DNA of 29,424 nt from an uncultured Brachyspira sp. (GTDB lineage Bacteria > Spirochaetota > Brachyspiria > Brachyspirales > Brachyspiraceae), in the NCBI RefSeq assembly GCF_934747485.1, contig NZ_CAKVGN010000039.1, positions 1 through 29,424 of the forward strand. The letters are read 5' to 3'. The number at the start of each line of letters is the position of its first letter. Position 1 is the first letter of the stretch. Position numbers and translations under genes: made by a program. Below are positions 1-6,873 of the stretch, piece after piece. The notes under the pieces were generated by a model. It saw only the letters and a program-made list of their open reading frames with translations, searched no databases and was not told where the DNA came from.

Positions 1-94
1 TTAGTTAATTAAATTATAAGGAATACCTGCTTTTTTTAAACTAAAAAACGTGCAATATGTATGGCTCCTAAACACAAGCTATTTCTTTTTTATA

Positions 95-123
95 TTGACT
101 TTTTGATATTTATATTATAAAAT
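95..123 (+). promoter_or_regulatory. Probable groES promoter
   Basis: A -35 box TTGACT (95-100) and a -10 box TAAAAT (118-123), with a 17-base spacer, precede groES by about 67 bases. TATAAA at 116-121 is an alternative -10. No CIRCE element (TTAGCACTC-N9-GAGTGCTAA) is visible, so HrcA control is not suggested here. Confidence 0.5.
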
Positions 124-190
124 TAGTAAAAATTTTTATAAAGAAAACAATTTATTATAAAACTATATTATTTAAGAAGGAGAATATCAT

Positions 191-457
191 ATGTCATCTA
201 TTAAACCATTAGCAGATAGAGTTCTTTTACAAGTTTTAGAACAAGAAGAAAAAACTTCAAGCGGAATATTGCTTCCAGATACAGCTAAAGAAAAAACTCA
301 AAAAGCAAAAGTAATAGAAATAGGATCTAGTAAAGATATACAGGTAAAAAAAGGTGATATAGTTATATACGATAAATATTCCGGTATACAAATAAAAGAA
401 GATAATAAAGAATATTTAATAGTAAAAAATGAAGAAATCGTTGCTATTATTAAATAA
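191..457 (+). CDS. groES: Co-chaperonin GroES (Cpn10)
   Basis: Encodes the small lid subunit of the GroEL-GroES folding chamber in the cytoplasm. The 88-residue product is slightly shorter than the usual 94-97. It opens with the family pattern KPLADRVL (5-12), carries the mobile loop that docks on GroEL (around residues 17-36, with SSGILLPDTA), and ends with the conserved region EEIVAIIK. The start is fixed by an AAGAAGGAG Shine-Dalgarno sequence ending about 8 bases upstream of the ATG. The gene has its own promoter and a strong intrinsic terminator directly after it, and no groEL follows, so it is a single-gene unit. Separate groES and groEL loci are known in some spirochaetes, Borrelia among them. 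Identification is firm. Confidence 0.96.
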   Translation: MSSIKPLADRVLLQVLEQEEKTSSGILLPDTAKEKTQKAKVIEIGSSKDIQVKKGDIVIYDKYSGIQIKEDNKEYLIVKNEEIVAIIK

Positions 458-484
458 TAATAAATTAATAGCTAAAAAAATTAT

Positions 485-522
485 AAGAACACTTAGTTTA
501 TATAAACTTGGTGTTCTTTTTT
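485..522 (+). terminator. Intrinsic terminator after groES
   Basis: The arms AAGAACAC-TT-AGTTTA and TAAACT-TG-GTGTTCTT form a long stem with one wobble and one mismatch around a 2-base loop, followed by a run of six T. It lies 28 bases after the groES stop and overlaps the TTG that would be the longest start of the next ORF, which argues for that gene beginning at 551. Confidence 0.9.
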
Positions 523-550
523 GATTAATTATTTGCGGGTAGATAGTAGT

Positions 551-1699
551 ATGTTTAAATATTTGTGTGCAGTTTTAATTATATTTCAAATTTCAATATT
601 TGCCGAAGAAATAACAAACAAAGTACCAGAATATAATTTTATATATGAAAAGGAAATCGATTTTAGTTTAGAAGATACTAATGACATAAATGAAATATCA
701 ATTATGATAGAGAGAAGAGGACTGCCGTTAGTTAATAGACTTGTTAGATTTGTTTCGTCAGACCCTGAGATATTTAATTTTGAAACAGAAATAGTAAACA
801 CAAATAGCGGTTTTGAGGAAATAGAAAAAACATACACTAATATTTTTGTTGTACCAACAGATGAAAATGGCATAGCGAGTGCAAATGTTAATTTAAATAA
901 AGCTGGTAAAGCCGTTGTAATTATGCATATATTATATGTCGGCTCTACTGGAAACACAAATATATCATATGAAGAGTTTGCTAATGTTAATGTAAAAAAT
1001 ACTGCTTCTATACCTTCAATCATTTTTAACAATGAAAATGATAATCTAAATTTTAATACTTCTATATTTTTGGAATTAACATTATATCCGGCACTTTTTC
1101 TAATATCAATAGCATTAATATTTATTAGCTATTTTAGACATATATATTATGAATACAGAGCATCAAAATCAAAAATAATAATGTATTCTTTTTTGGGATT
1201 CAGCACAGTTAAAAAGAAATTTTTGTATCTTATTATAGTTGTTTTTATAGAATTAATTTTAATAGGTATTTCTCTTATTATTAGCAGTTATGTTCTTCCT
1301 ATAACTTTTTTATCATTTTTTATAGCTGGATTTATTGTTAAAAATAAAAAATTATATTCTATAGGCTTTTTTATATTAGCTTCTATATCAATGATAGATT
1401 TGTATCTCAAAGTATTTTTAAATTATTTTGCAATAGAATCTATAATTCAATCATCATTAATGACAAATCCATTTTTAGTATTTTTTGTGTTTCTAATATT
1501 AACAGCATTATCTGGAGGGATATATATACCTTCTTCAATATTAATTTTATACAAAATGGTTTTTAATTTAGGAAATACTGGCTTAATAATTGCCTTGATA
1601 GGAATATTTATTTCTTCTTTACTATATATTTTAAAAGTAAAAAAAGATATACCTTTTCTTTATGAATTAGATTTATTAAAGATTAGAGACAATTACTAA
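551..1699 (+). CDS. Secreted/membrane protein of unknown function
   Basis: Not recognised. The 382-residue product starts with a signal peptide (MFKYLCAVLIIFQISIFA, cleavage near residue 18). It then has a soluble region of about 150 residues (roughly 20-165) rich in beta-type alternation. A stretch around 100-145, with DENGIASANVNLNKAGKAV, resembles bacterial Ig-like domains in which a DENG turn precedes a final strand pair. About seven hydrophobic segments follow (near 173-194, 225-247, 249-263, 268-289, 306-323, 325-340, 343-361). I chose ATG 551 over TTG 521 because 521 lies inside the groES terminator and ATG 551 immediately begins a signal peptide. The Shine-Dalgarno sequence is poor. 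An extracytoplasmic sensor or adhesin anchored by a polytopic domain is possible but unproven. Confidence 0.75.
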   Translation: MFKYLCAVLIIFQISIFAEEITNKVPEYNFIYEKEIDFSLEDTNDINEISIMIERRGLPLVNRLVRFVSSDPEIFNFETEIVNTNSGFEEIEKTYTNIFVVPTDENGIASANVNLNKAGKAVVIMHILYVGSTGNTNISYEEFANVNVKNTASIPSIIFNNENDNLNFNTSIFLELTLYPALFLISIALIFISYFRHIYYEYRASKSKIIMYSFLGFSTVKKKFLYLIIVVFIELILIGISLIISSYVLPITFLSFFIAGFIVKNKKLYSIGFFILASISMIDLYLKVFLNYFAIESIIQSSLMTNPFLVFFVFLILTALSGGIYIPSSILILYKMVFNLGNTGLIIALIGIFISSLLYILKVKKDIPFLYELDLLKIRDNY

Positions 1700-1804
1700 T
1701 AATATAAATTACGAAATTTTATAAATATTTTTTTATCAAATACGATACTGTTATATAATAACTAAATTTCTAAAAATTTAATATTTTTAATTTAAGGATT
1801 ATTA

Positions 1805-2806
1805 ATGATAAAAGTTGATAATGTAGTAAAGTATTACGGAGAACATTTAGCTTTAAAGGGTGTTTCATATACTATAAATAAAGGAGAAATAGTTGGTTTT
1901 TTAGGACCTAATGGTGCTGGAAAGTCTACTATGATGCGTATTATTACAGGCTATCTTCCTGCTACAAGCGGGTATGTTTATTTAGATGATTATGAGGTTT
2001 ATGATAACCCTATTGAATTAAAAAGAAGAATAGGCTATATGCCTGAAAATGTTTCATTATATACAGAGATGACTGTAACAGATTATCTTAAATTTTGTGC
2101 TAAACTAAAAGGTGTTGCAAGAAAGAAAGTTAAATCTGCTGTAGAAAACACAATAGAGATTACAGGCTTAACAAAATATAAAGATAGAATAATAGGGCAT
2201 TTATCTAAAGGATACAGACAAAGAACAGGAATAGCACAAGCAATAATACATGACCCAGAAGTTTTGATACTCGATGAGCCTACAAGCGGACTTGACCCTA
2301 ACCAATTAATAGAAGTAAGGTCATTAATAAAAAGTTTAGGCGGAAGCAGGACTGTTATACTTTCTACACATATATTAAGCGAAGTAGAAGATACTTGCGA
2401 GAGGGCTTTAATTATAGACAGCGGAGAGCTTATTGCTGAGGATACAATAGAAGGTTTAAAAATGGCTATGGATAGAGAGATACTTGGGGGAAATATTGAA
2501 CTTAAAGTGTCAGATAGGCAAGATGATGCTCTTTTATGTGTGAGAGAGGTTAATGGTGTTATACAGGCAGAGACTGATAATTTTGGCACTATTATAATAG
2601 AATGTGAAAGAGGAAATGATTCACGTGCTGATATAGTAAAACATTTGGTTAATAATAGTTTTGATGTATTAGAAATAAAATCTAAAGAGAGAAGTTTGGA
2701 AGAGGTATTTATTTACTTCACAGATAAAAAGAAAAATCAGGATTTTGATAAGAGTAAATATATAAAAGACGAAGGTATAAAAACTAATACTTCAGAAGAA
2801 GAATAA
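1805..2806 (+). CDS. ABC transporter ATP-binding protein, GldA-like
   Basis: ATPase subunit of an ABC-2-type transporter, acting on the cytoplasmic face of the membrane with the permease encoded 28 bases downstream. Walker A is GPNGAGKST (34-42), the signature is LSKGYRQR (133-140), Walker B is VLILDEP (153-159) and the switch histidine is in STHILSE (187-193). The LSKGY variant of LSGGQ is typical of the GldA branch. The product is 333 residues, longer than a minimal domain. The extra C-terminal part (from about 225) is a regulatory-type domain followed by a charged lysine/glutamate tail. An AAGGAT Shine-Dalgarno sequence precedes the ATG. GldA is named for gliding in Bacteroidetes; spirochaetes do not glide that way, so the substrate here is unknown. 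Confidence 0.9.
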   Translation: MIKVDNVVKYYGEHLALKGVSYTINKGEIVGFLGPNGAGKSTMMRIITGYLPATSGYVYLDDYEVYDNPIELKRRIGYMPENVSLYTEMTVTDYLKFCAKLKGVARKKVKSAVENTIEITGLTKYKDRIIGHLSKGYRQRTGIAQAIIHDPEVLILDEPTSGLDPNQLIEVRSLIKSLGGSRTVILSTHILSEVEDTCERALIIDSGELIAEDTIEGLKMAMDREILGGNIELKVSDRQDDALLCVREVNGVIQAETDNFGTIIIECERGNDSRADIVKHLVNNSFDVLEIKSKERSLEEVFIYFTDKKKNQDFDKSKYIKDEGIKTNTSEEE

Positions 2807-2834
2807 TATTAAAAAATAGATAAAGAGGTAAAAA

Positions 2835-3542
2835 ATGAGAAACATATATGTTGTATTTGCGAGGGAGATTCAATCTTTCTATGTATCTCCTTTATATTAT
2901 ATATTAGGATTTATTTATTTAGCTTTAACTGGTTATTTTTTCACTATAGAAGTTTATTATAGCAGGTTGGCGGTAATGGAAAACACCATGTATAATATTG
3001 GTTTTTTTACAATACTATTTTTATCAATTTTGTGCATGAAGCTGATAGCTGAAGAGAGAGCATCTGGTACATTTGAACTTATTATGACATCTCCTATTAC
3101 TTCTCTTCAATATGTCATTGGTAAATATTTATCTGTATTAGTTGTTTATGCTTCGCTTTTAATTATGACTTTTGTTTATCCTATACTTTTAATGGTATTT
3201 GGAAAACCAGATATGGGTGTAATATTTAGCGGATATTTAGGATTATTTTTACTTGGCACTGCTATACTTGGACTTGGTTTAATAGCTACAAGTATATCAA
3301 AAAGTCAATTGGTAGCTGCTATTTTGGGCGTATCTATGGGAGTTTTCGCATACATTATAAATTGGCTTAGTGAGATGTTTACTGGTGCTAGTAAATTATT
3401 AAATGCTATTTCTATAACTACATATTTTTCTGATTTTACTAAGGGGTTAATAGATATACAAAATGTAATATTCTTTCTTATTTGGGCTATTGCTTGCATA
3501 TCAATATCTACGATGCTTGTAGAGTCATATAAATGGCAATAA
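2835..3542 (+). CDS. ABC-2 type transporter permease, GldF-like
   Basis: Membrane subunit partnering the preceding ATPase. The 235-residue product has about six hydrophobic segments (near 18-37, 54-71, 100-125, 132-152, 160-180 and 210-229). It carries the family pattern of a cytoplasmic amphipathic stretch LIAEERASGTFELIMTSPI (71-89), which couples ABC-2 permeases to their ATPase. An AGAGGT Shine-Dalgarno sequence precedes the ATG. In Bacteroidetes a third gene, gldG, completes the set. Here the next gene is an ankyrin protein 18 bases downstream and no gldG is present in the window. Function as a pair is well supported; the transported substrate is not known. Confidence 0.88.
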   Translation: MRNIYVVFAREIQSFYVSPLYYILGFIYLALTGYFFTIEVYYSRLAVMENTMYNIGFFTILFLSILCMKLIAEERASGTFELIMTSPITSLQYVIGKYLSVLVVYASLLIMTFVYPILLMVFGKPDMGVIFSGYLGLFLLGTAILGLGLIATSISKSQLVAAILGVSMGVFAYIINWLSEMFTGASKLLNAISITTYFSDFTKGLIDIQNVIFFLIWAIACISISTMLVESYKWQ

Positions 3543-3560
3543 TAATAAAAGGTTTAATAT

Positions 3561-4136
3561 ATGTCTCAGATAGTTGAATATGTAAAAAATAATGATTTTG
3601 ATAATGTAAAAAAATTAATAGAAGTTGATAATTCATTAGTTGATGCGAGAGATGAGGAGACAAGATTTACGCTTTTAATGCTTTGTGCTAAAAAGGGATA
3701 TATTAATATAGCAAAACTTTTAGTAGAAGAGGGGGCTAATTTAAATCTTAGGAGTAAAACAGGAATAACAGCCTTAATGTTTGCATGTGCTGAAAAACAA
3801 TCAGAAGTTGGTAAATATTTAATAGATTCTGGTGCTGATGTTAATTTAAGAGATAAGCCATTATTTTCTGCTTTACTTTATGCTTCACTTACAAAAAAGC
3901 ATGATATTATAAAAGCATTAATAGAAGCTGGAGCCGATGTAAATGCTAAAAATTTCAAGTTAGTAACACCTTTGATGTTTGCTTCTGGAATTAATGATAT
4001 AGAAACAATGAAACTTTTAATAGATGCAGGAGCTGACATAGAGCATAAAAATAAAGATGGTGAGAGGGCATTAGAGTTTGCTATTCGTAAAGAGCAAAAA
4101 GAAGCAGCAGAATATTTAAAAAGTATTTCTAAATAA
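3561..4136 (+). CDS. Cytoplasmic ankyrin-repeat protein
   Basis: A 191-residue protein made almost wholly of ankyrin repeats: a degenerate one at 1-33, then about 35-65, 67-98, 101-131, 134-164 and a capping one at 167-190. Each has the helix-turn-helix core (for example TGITALMFACAEKQSEVGKYL) and the GADVN loop. There is no signal peptide, unlike the two ankyrin proteins at the end of the window, so it should be cytoplasmic. It starts 18 bases after the permease stop with AAAGG 8 bases before its ATG, so it is probably co-transcribed with the ABC-2 pair and may bind one of them. Ankyrin proteins bind other proteins; the partner cannot be read from sequence. Confidence 0.9.
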   Translation: MSQIVEYVKNNDFDNVKKLIEVDNSLVDARDEETRFTLLMLCAKKGYINIAKLLVEEGANLNLRSKTGITALMFACAEKQSEVGKYLIDSGADVNLRDKPLFSALLYASLTKKHDIIKALIEAGADVNAKNFKLVTPLMFASGINDIETMKLLIDAGADIEHKNKDGERALEFAIRKEQKEAAEYLKSISK

Positions 4137-4244
4137 TTTTTTAAATTTAAACTATTTTTTAAATATACTATTTATAGCTTCTAATATTTACCGAGTTTCT
4201 TAAAAAGAATTACAAATCCTAATCTTTATAGAAATTAAAAATAA

Positions 4245-4904
4245 TTATATTTTATTAAATGCTTCTAAATTATAAGCATCATTCCAAAATCTGTATTCCC
4301 AAATAAAAGCAGTATCAAAAGCTTTAATCATTTTTTCTTTATTTGTTTTAGAAGCTTTTAAATACATATTATCAATAATACTAATCATATTATCAGTTGC
4401 TTTAGAGAACTCTTCGTCTGCATAAGTATCTATCCATTTTTTATAAGGGTTGTTTTTTGTAACAGCATTTTCTTTTATATATTTGCCTATTTCATTGTAT
4501 ATCCAAAAACAAGGAAGTATAGCTGATGCTGCAACTTCTACAGATTCAGTATGTGCTGTATTTATTAAATAACTAGTATAGCCTAAATTAGCAGTTGTTA
4601 TTTTATTTGTATTTTTAAAATTAAATAACTCTCTAAAATATTTATGCACAACTTCTTCTTCAACTATATATGAATTAATAGAAGATTTTAAAAATATAAT
4701 TGCAGTATCTGTATCATCTATTTTTGAAGATATTATTGCTAAAACTTTTGAATAATATTTTAAATAGTGAGCATCTTGTTCTATATAGTAAGCAAATTTA
4801 TTTTTATCTAAAGAGCCATTCATCAATTCTTTATTAAATGGCATATCTTTTATTTTTTGATAGTTTTTTATATTTTTATTCCATACTTTTTTAGAAAAAT
4901 CCAT
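4245..4904 (-). CDS. tenA: TenA-family thiaminase II / aminopyrimidine aminohydrolase
   Basis: TenA enzymes hydrolyse aminopyrimidine breakdown products of thiamin to recover hydroxymethylpyrimidine. The 219-residue product matches the family along its whole length. Residues equivalent to the Bacillus subtilis active site are present: Asp44 in EQDAHYLKYYSK, Tyr112, the catalytic Cys132 in LPCFWIYNEIG, Tyr161 in DTYADEEF, and Glu203 in WEYRFWNDAY. AAGGAA precedes the ATG. It lies 30 bases behind the outer-membrane-type gene and probably shares its transcript. No thiamin riboswitch fits into the short leader. No other thiamin gene is in the window, which is consistent with salvage rather than synthesis. 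Confidence 0.92.
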   Translation of the reverse strand: MDFSKKVWNKNIKNYQKIKDMPFNKELMNGSLDKNKFAYYIEQDAHYLKYYSKVLAIISSKIDDTDTAIIFLKSSINSYIVEEEVVHKYFRELFNFKNTNKITTANLGYTSYLINTAHTESVEVAASAILPCFWIYNEIGKYIKENAVTKNNPYKKWIDTYADEEFSKATDNMISIIDNMYLKASKTNKEKMIKAFDTAFIWEYRFWNDAYNLEAFNKI

Positions 4905-4934
4905 TGTTAATTCCTTATATATTAGTTTTATTAA

Positions 4935-5621
4935 TTAATAGTCTTCTATAAAGTTAAAATGTGCAGCTATTTGTACGCCTAAATCTATTGCTGCAAGTTT
5001 TTGAACGTCTGGAGAAACTCCTTTTACTTTAACATTAGGAAAATCATAATTAAAATAAAAACTTAAACTGCTGCTTGAGTAATATTTATAGAATTTATAA
5101 CCAACTACAAATTTTATGTATGGTATATATAAATCATCAAATCTATTCTTTAATCTATTATAATTAAGAAGTTCTATTATATTATCATATCTATAGTTTC
5201 CGCCTAAAGCTATTTTTACTCCGCCGCCAACTCCAAGCATAAAACCAGATATAGTAGATTCTAAATATCCACCTACAAGTATGCTGTCAAATAAATTAGC
5301 ATATTTTCTTTTAATATTATAATCTATAAAGCTAAAAGCATCTCTATGATATCCAAAATCAATTCCAAGTGTTATAGCAGATTGTGTTCTTGAGCTAACT
5401 ATAAAATTATAAGCTGTTTGTAATATTATACCGCCTTCAAAATATGATTGACTTTGATAGTCATTTTTATTTAAACTTCCGCCGTTATTTTCTATTTTGT
5501 ATTCAGGCAAGCTTCCTGCTAATGTTATAACATAGCCTAAACTAAAAAAACCTGGTGCTGAAAATAGATTGCTTACTGAAAATAAAAATAATGCAAAAAA
5601 TAAAATTATAGTTTTTTTCAT
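4935..5621 (-). CDS. Probable outer-membrane beta-barrel protein
   Basis: A 228-residue protein with a clear signal peptide (KKTIILFFALFLFSVSNLFSA, cleavage near 22) followed by alternating, aromatic- and glycine-rich strands typical of small outer-membrane barrels. Examples are FFSLGYVITLAG, GGYLESTISGFMLGVGGGVKIALGG and the SSSLSFYFNYDF hairpin. There are no internal hydrophobic helices. AGGAT lies before the ATG, and a TTGACT-17-TATATT promoter lies about 30 bases upstream. It is the first gene of a two-gene unit with tenA. I cannot name the family. The barrel assignment is inferred from strand pattern and signal peptide, not from a recognised motif. Confidence 0.72.
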   Translation of the reverse strand: MKKTIILFFALFLFSVSNLFSAPGFFSLGYVITLAGSLPEYKIENNGGSLNKNDYQSQSYFEGGIILQTAYNFIVSSRTQSAITLGIDFGYHRDAFSFIDYNIKRKYANLFDSILVGGYLESTISGFMLGVGGGVKIALGGNYRYDNIIELLNYNRLKNRFDDLYIPYIKFVVGYKFYKYYSSSSLSFYFNYDFPNVKVKGVSPDVQKLAAIDLGVQIAAHFNFIEDY

Positions 5622-5650
5622 AAATTATCCTAAATATTTATTATATTAAT

Positions 5651-5679
5651 AATATATAGCTATTAATTTTTTAAGTCAA
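5651..5679 (-). promoter_or_regulatory. Promoter of the outer-membrane protein-tenA unit
   Basis: On the minus strand, TTGACT (5679-5674), a 17-base spacer and TATATT (5656-5651) sit about 30 bases upstream of the ATG at 5621. The fit to the sigma-70 consensus is good and the leader would be short. Confidence 0.65.
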
Positions 5680-5698
5680 TTAATTAGTATATATATTG

Positions 5699-5717
5699 AC
5701 AATATTTCCGATATTGT
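5699..5717. promoter_or_regulatory. Perfect inverted repeat upstream of the GNAT-like gene
   Basis: ACAATAT-TTCCG-ATATTGT is a 7-5-7 perfect inverted repeat. It begins inside a TTGACA (5696-5701) that could be a -35 box, but no good -10 follows at the right distance. It lies in the divergent region between 5621 and 5753 and is a candidate operator. Confidence 0.4.
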
Positions 5718-5752
5718 AAGAGAGATTTTTTATATTTTTGGGAGAATTTTAT

Positions 5753-6244
5753 ATGCCTGTTTTAACAATAGACCATGAAGAATATCCTTCAGTAATTGTT
5801 ATTGAATATAATAGTTTATACAAAAATGAATTAATTAACTTTATAAAAAATATCAAGATAAAAGATAATAAAGAAGTTGTATATACTGATAATTTTTTCT
5901 ATAAAATAATTAATAATAATAATCAAAATGTAGGGCTTTTAACAATAGACGGAAGGATAGAAGGTTATTATTATGTAGATAAAGATAATATGCTTAAATA
6001 TATATATATAAGCTTTCCATATAGAAGGGGAGGATTTGGTAAACTTCTTCTTTTGCATGCCATAAAGCTTCACACAGATATAACATTCGATAAAGGAACA
6101 AATCAGGGTTATAATAGACTTATAAGCTCGCCATTGTTTGAAGATGCTCTTAAAGGCAATCTCTCTTCATTGGATGCTGCAAATAATATGGAATCTTTCG
6201 ATGATTCTGGTTCAAGTAAAGAAGGAGAACTTACATTATTTTAA
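5753..6244 (+). CDS. GNAT-like acetyltransferase domain protein
   Basis: A 163-residue protein. The segment YIYISFPYRRGGFGKLLLLH (84-103) looks like GNAT motif A, where a beta strand is followed by the R/Q-x-x-G-x-G/A acetyl-CoA phosphate loop (here R-R-G-G-F-G) and a helix. The preceding strand GLLTIDGRIEGYYYV is also GNAT-like. The C-terminal third (from about 125) is acidic, serine-rich and probably disordered. I chose ATG 5753 rather than the upstream in-frame TTG 5738 because GGAGAA sits 6 bases before it. Its substrate is unknown. The next gene, a lipoprotein, appears to overlap its end by 10 bases. The family call is moderate. Confidence 0.62.
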   Translation: MPVLTIDHEEYPSVIVIEYNSLYKNELINFIKNIKIKDNKEVVYTDNFFYKIINNNNQNVGLLTIDGRIEGYYYVDKDNMLKYIYISFPYRRGGFGKLLLLHAIKLHTDITFDKGTNQGYNRLISSPLFEDALKGNLSSLDAANNMESFDDSGSSKEGELTLF

Positions 6245-6642
6245 GAAAGATTATAATATTATTTCCTTTAATTTTTATCTCCTGCAAACATAGTATGGTT
6301 TTCGTGCAGGAAGATTCTAAAGAAGTTGAACAGATAAGAGCATATAAACTTGTCAATATGTATAGCTATATGAATATTACTATAAGTATTGATAAAAATA
6401 AAATATATGGTAATTCTTCTGTTAATGAATATTGGGCAGATTGTAAAATAGAAAATGATAAGATTTCTATATCTATGATAAATACCACAAGAAAAACTGC
6501 AGATATAAAAAAGAGAAATGCAGAGGGTGAATATTTGTCTATACTTCAAACAGCATATTCTTTTAATATAACAAATAACATATTAGAAATATACACGACA
6601 TTTAGAGATGAGCCTCTAATATATGAAGAGATAAAATATTAA
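6235..6642 (+). CDS. Small lipoprotein with apparent ATT start
   Basis: The first ATG in this frame (6295) has no Shine-Dalgarno sequence. Reading the frame upstream gives a complete lipoprotein signal: two isoleucine codons, then LRKIIILFPLIFIS followed by Cys17. This has basic residues, a hydrophobic core and lipobox FISC, close to the FVNC lipobox of NikA in this window. There is no ATG, GTG or TTG before the signal, but ATT at 6235 or 6238 lies 7 or 10 bases after a perfect AAGGAG (6222-6227). The mature part (about 119 residues) is polar and strand-rich, like small lipocalin-type or META-like folds, but I do not recognise it. The start would overlap the preceding gene by 10 bases. If ATT is not used, the annotated protein would be 115 residues from 6295 and cytoplasmic, which seems less likely. 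Confidence 0.65.
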   Translation: MILRKIIILFPLIFISCKHSMVFVQEDSKEVEQIRAYKLVNMYSYMNITISIDKNKIYGNSSVNEYWADCKIENDKISISMINTTRKTADIKKRNAEGEYLSILQTAYSFNITNNILEIYTTFRDEPLIYEEIKY

Positions 6643-6801
6643 GTTTTTGTAATTTTAAGGTCTATATTTTTTTGTAATAAATATTAAAATTAAAGTATAA
6701 TTAAAGTTTTTTATAGCAATTGAGTTGTATTTTACGTATATTGAGTAGTATTTTATCTATTTCACACATCTAAAAATTTGTTCTATATCACTAATAATAT
6801 A

Positions 6802-6829
6802 TTGACATTTATAAATTATATGTTAGAAT
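6802..6829 (+). promoter_or_regulatory. Promoter of the nik operon
   Basis: TTGACA (6802-6807), a 16-base spacer and TAGAAT (6824-6829) lie about 45 bases before nikA. The -10 box is covered by an inverted repeat. Confidence 0.7.
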
Positions 6830-6838
6830 ACACTAACA
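6821..6838. promoter_or_regulatory. Candidate operator over the nik promoter
   Basis: TGTTAG-AATACA-CTAACA is a perfect 6-6-6 inverted repeat that covers the -10 box and likely transcription start, a usual place for a repressor. It is unlike the E. coli NikR site (GTATGA-N16-TCATAC). The regulator is not in the window. Confidence 0.55.
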
Positions 6839-6873
6839 AAATATATTAGTAACAAAACAATGGAGATTCTAAA

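Noticed and set aside
100..190. CIRCE heat-shock element before groES
   Set aside because: No TTAGCACTC or GAGTGCTAA half-site is present in the leader.
521..550. TTG start at 521 for the membrane protein
   Set aside because: It lies in the groES terminator, has no ribosome site, and places ten polar residues before a good signal peptide that begins at ATG 551.
4905..5650. Thiamin (TPP) riboswitch controlling tenA
   Set aside because: tenA follows another gene by 30 bases, and the leader before that gene is only about 25 bases, too short for the aptamer.
6268..6549. Minus-strand ORF opposite the small lipoprotein
   Set aside because: It is a shadow of a better plus-strand gene with a signal peptide and ribosome site.
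6821..6838. NikR binding site
   Set aside because: The inverted repeat TGTTAG-N6-CTAACA does not match GTATGA-N16-TCATAC in sequence or spacing.
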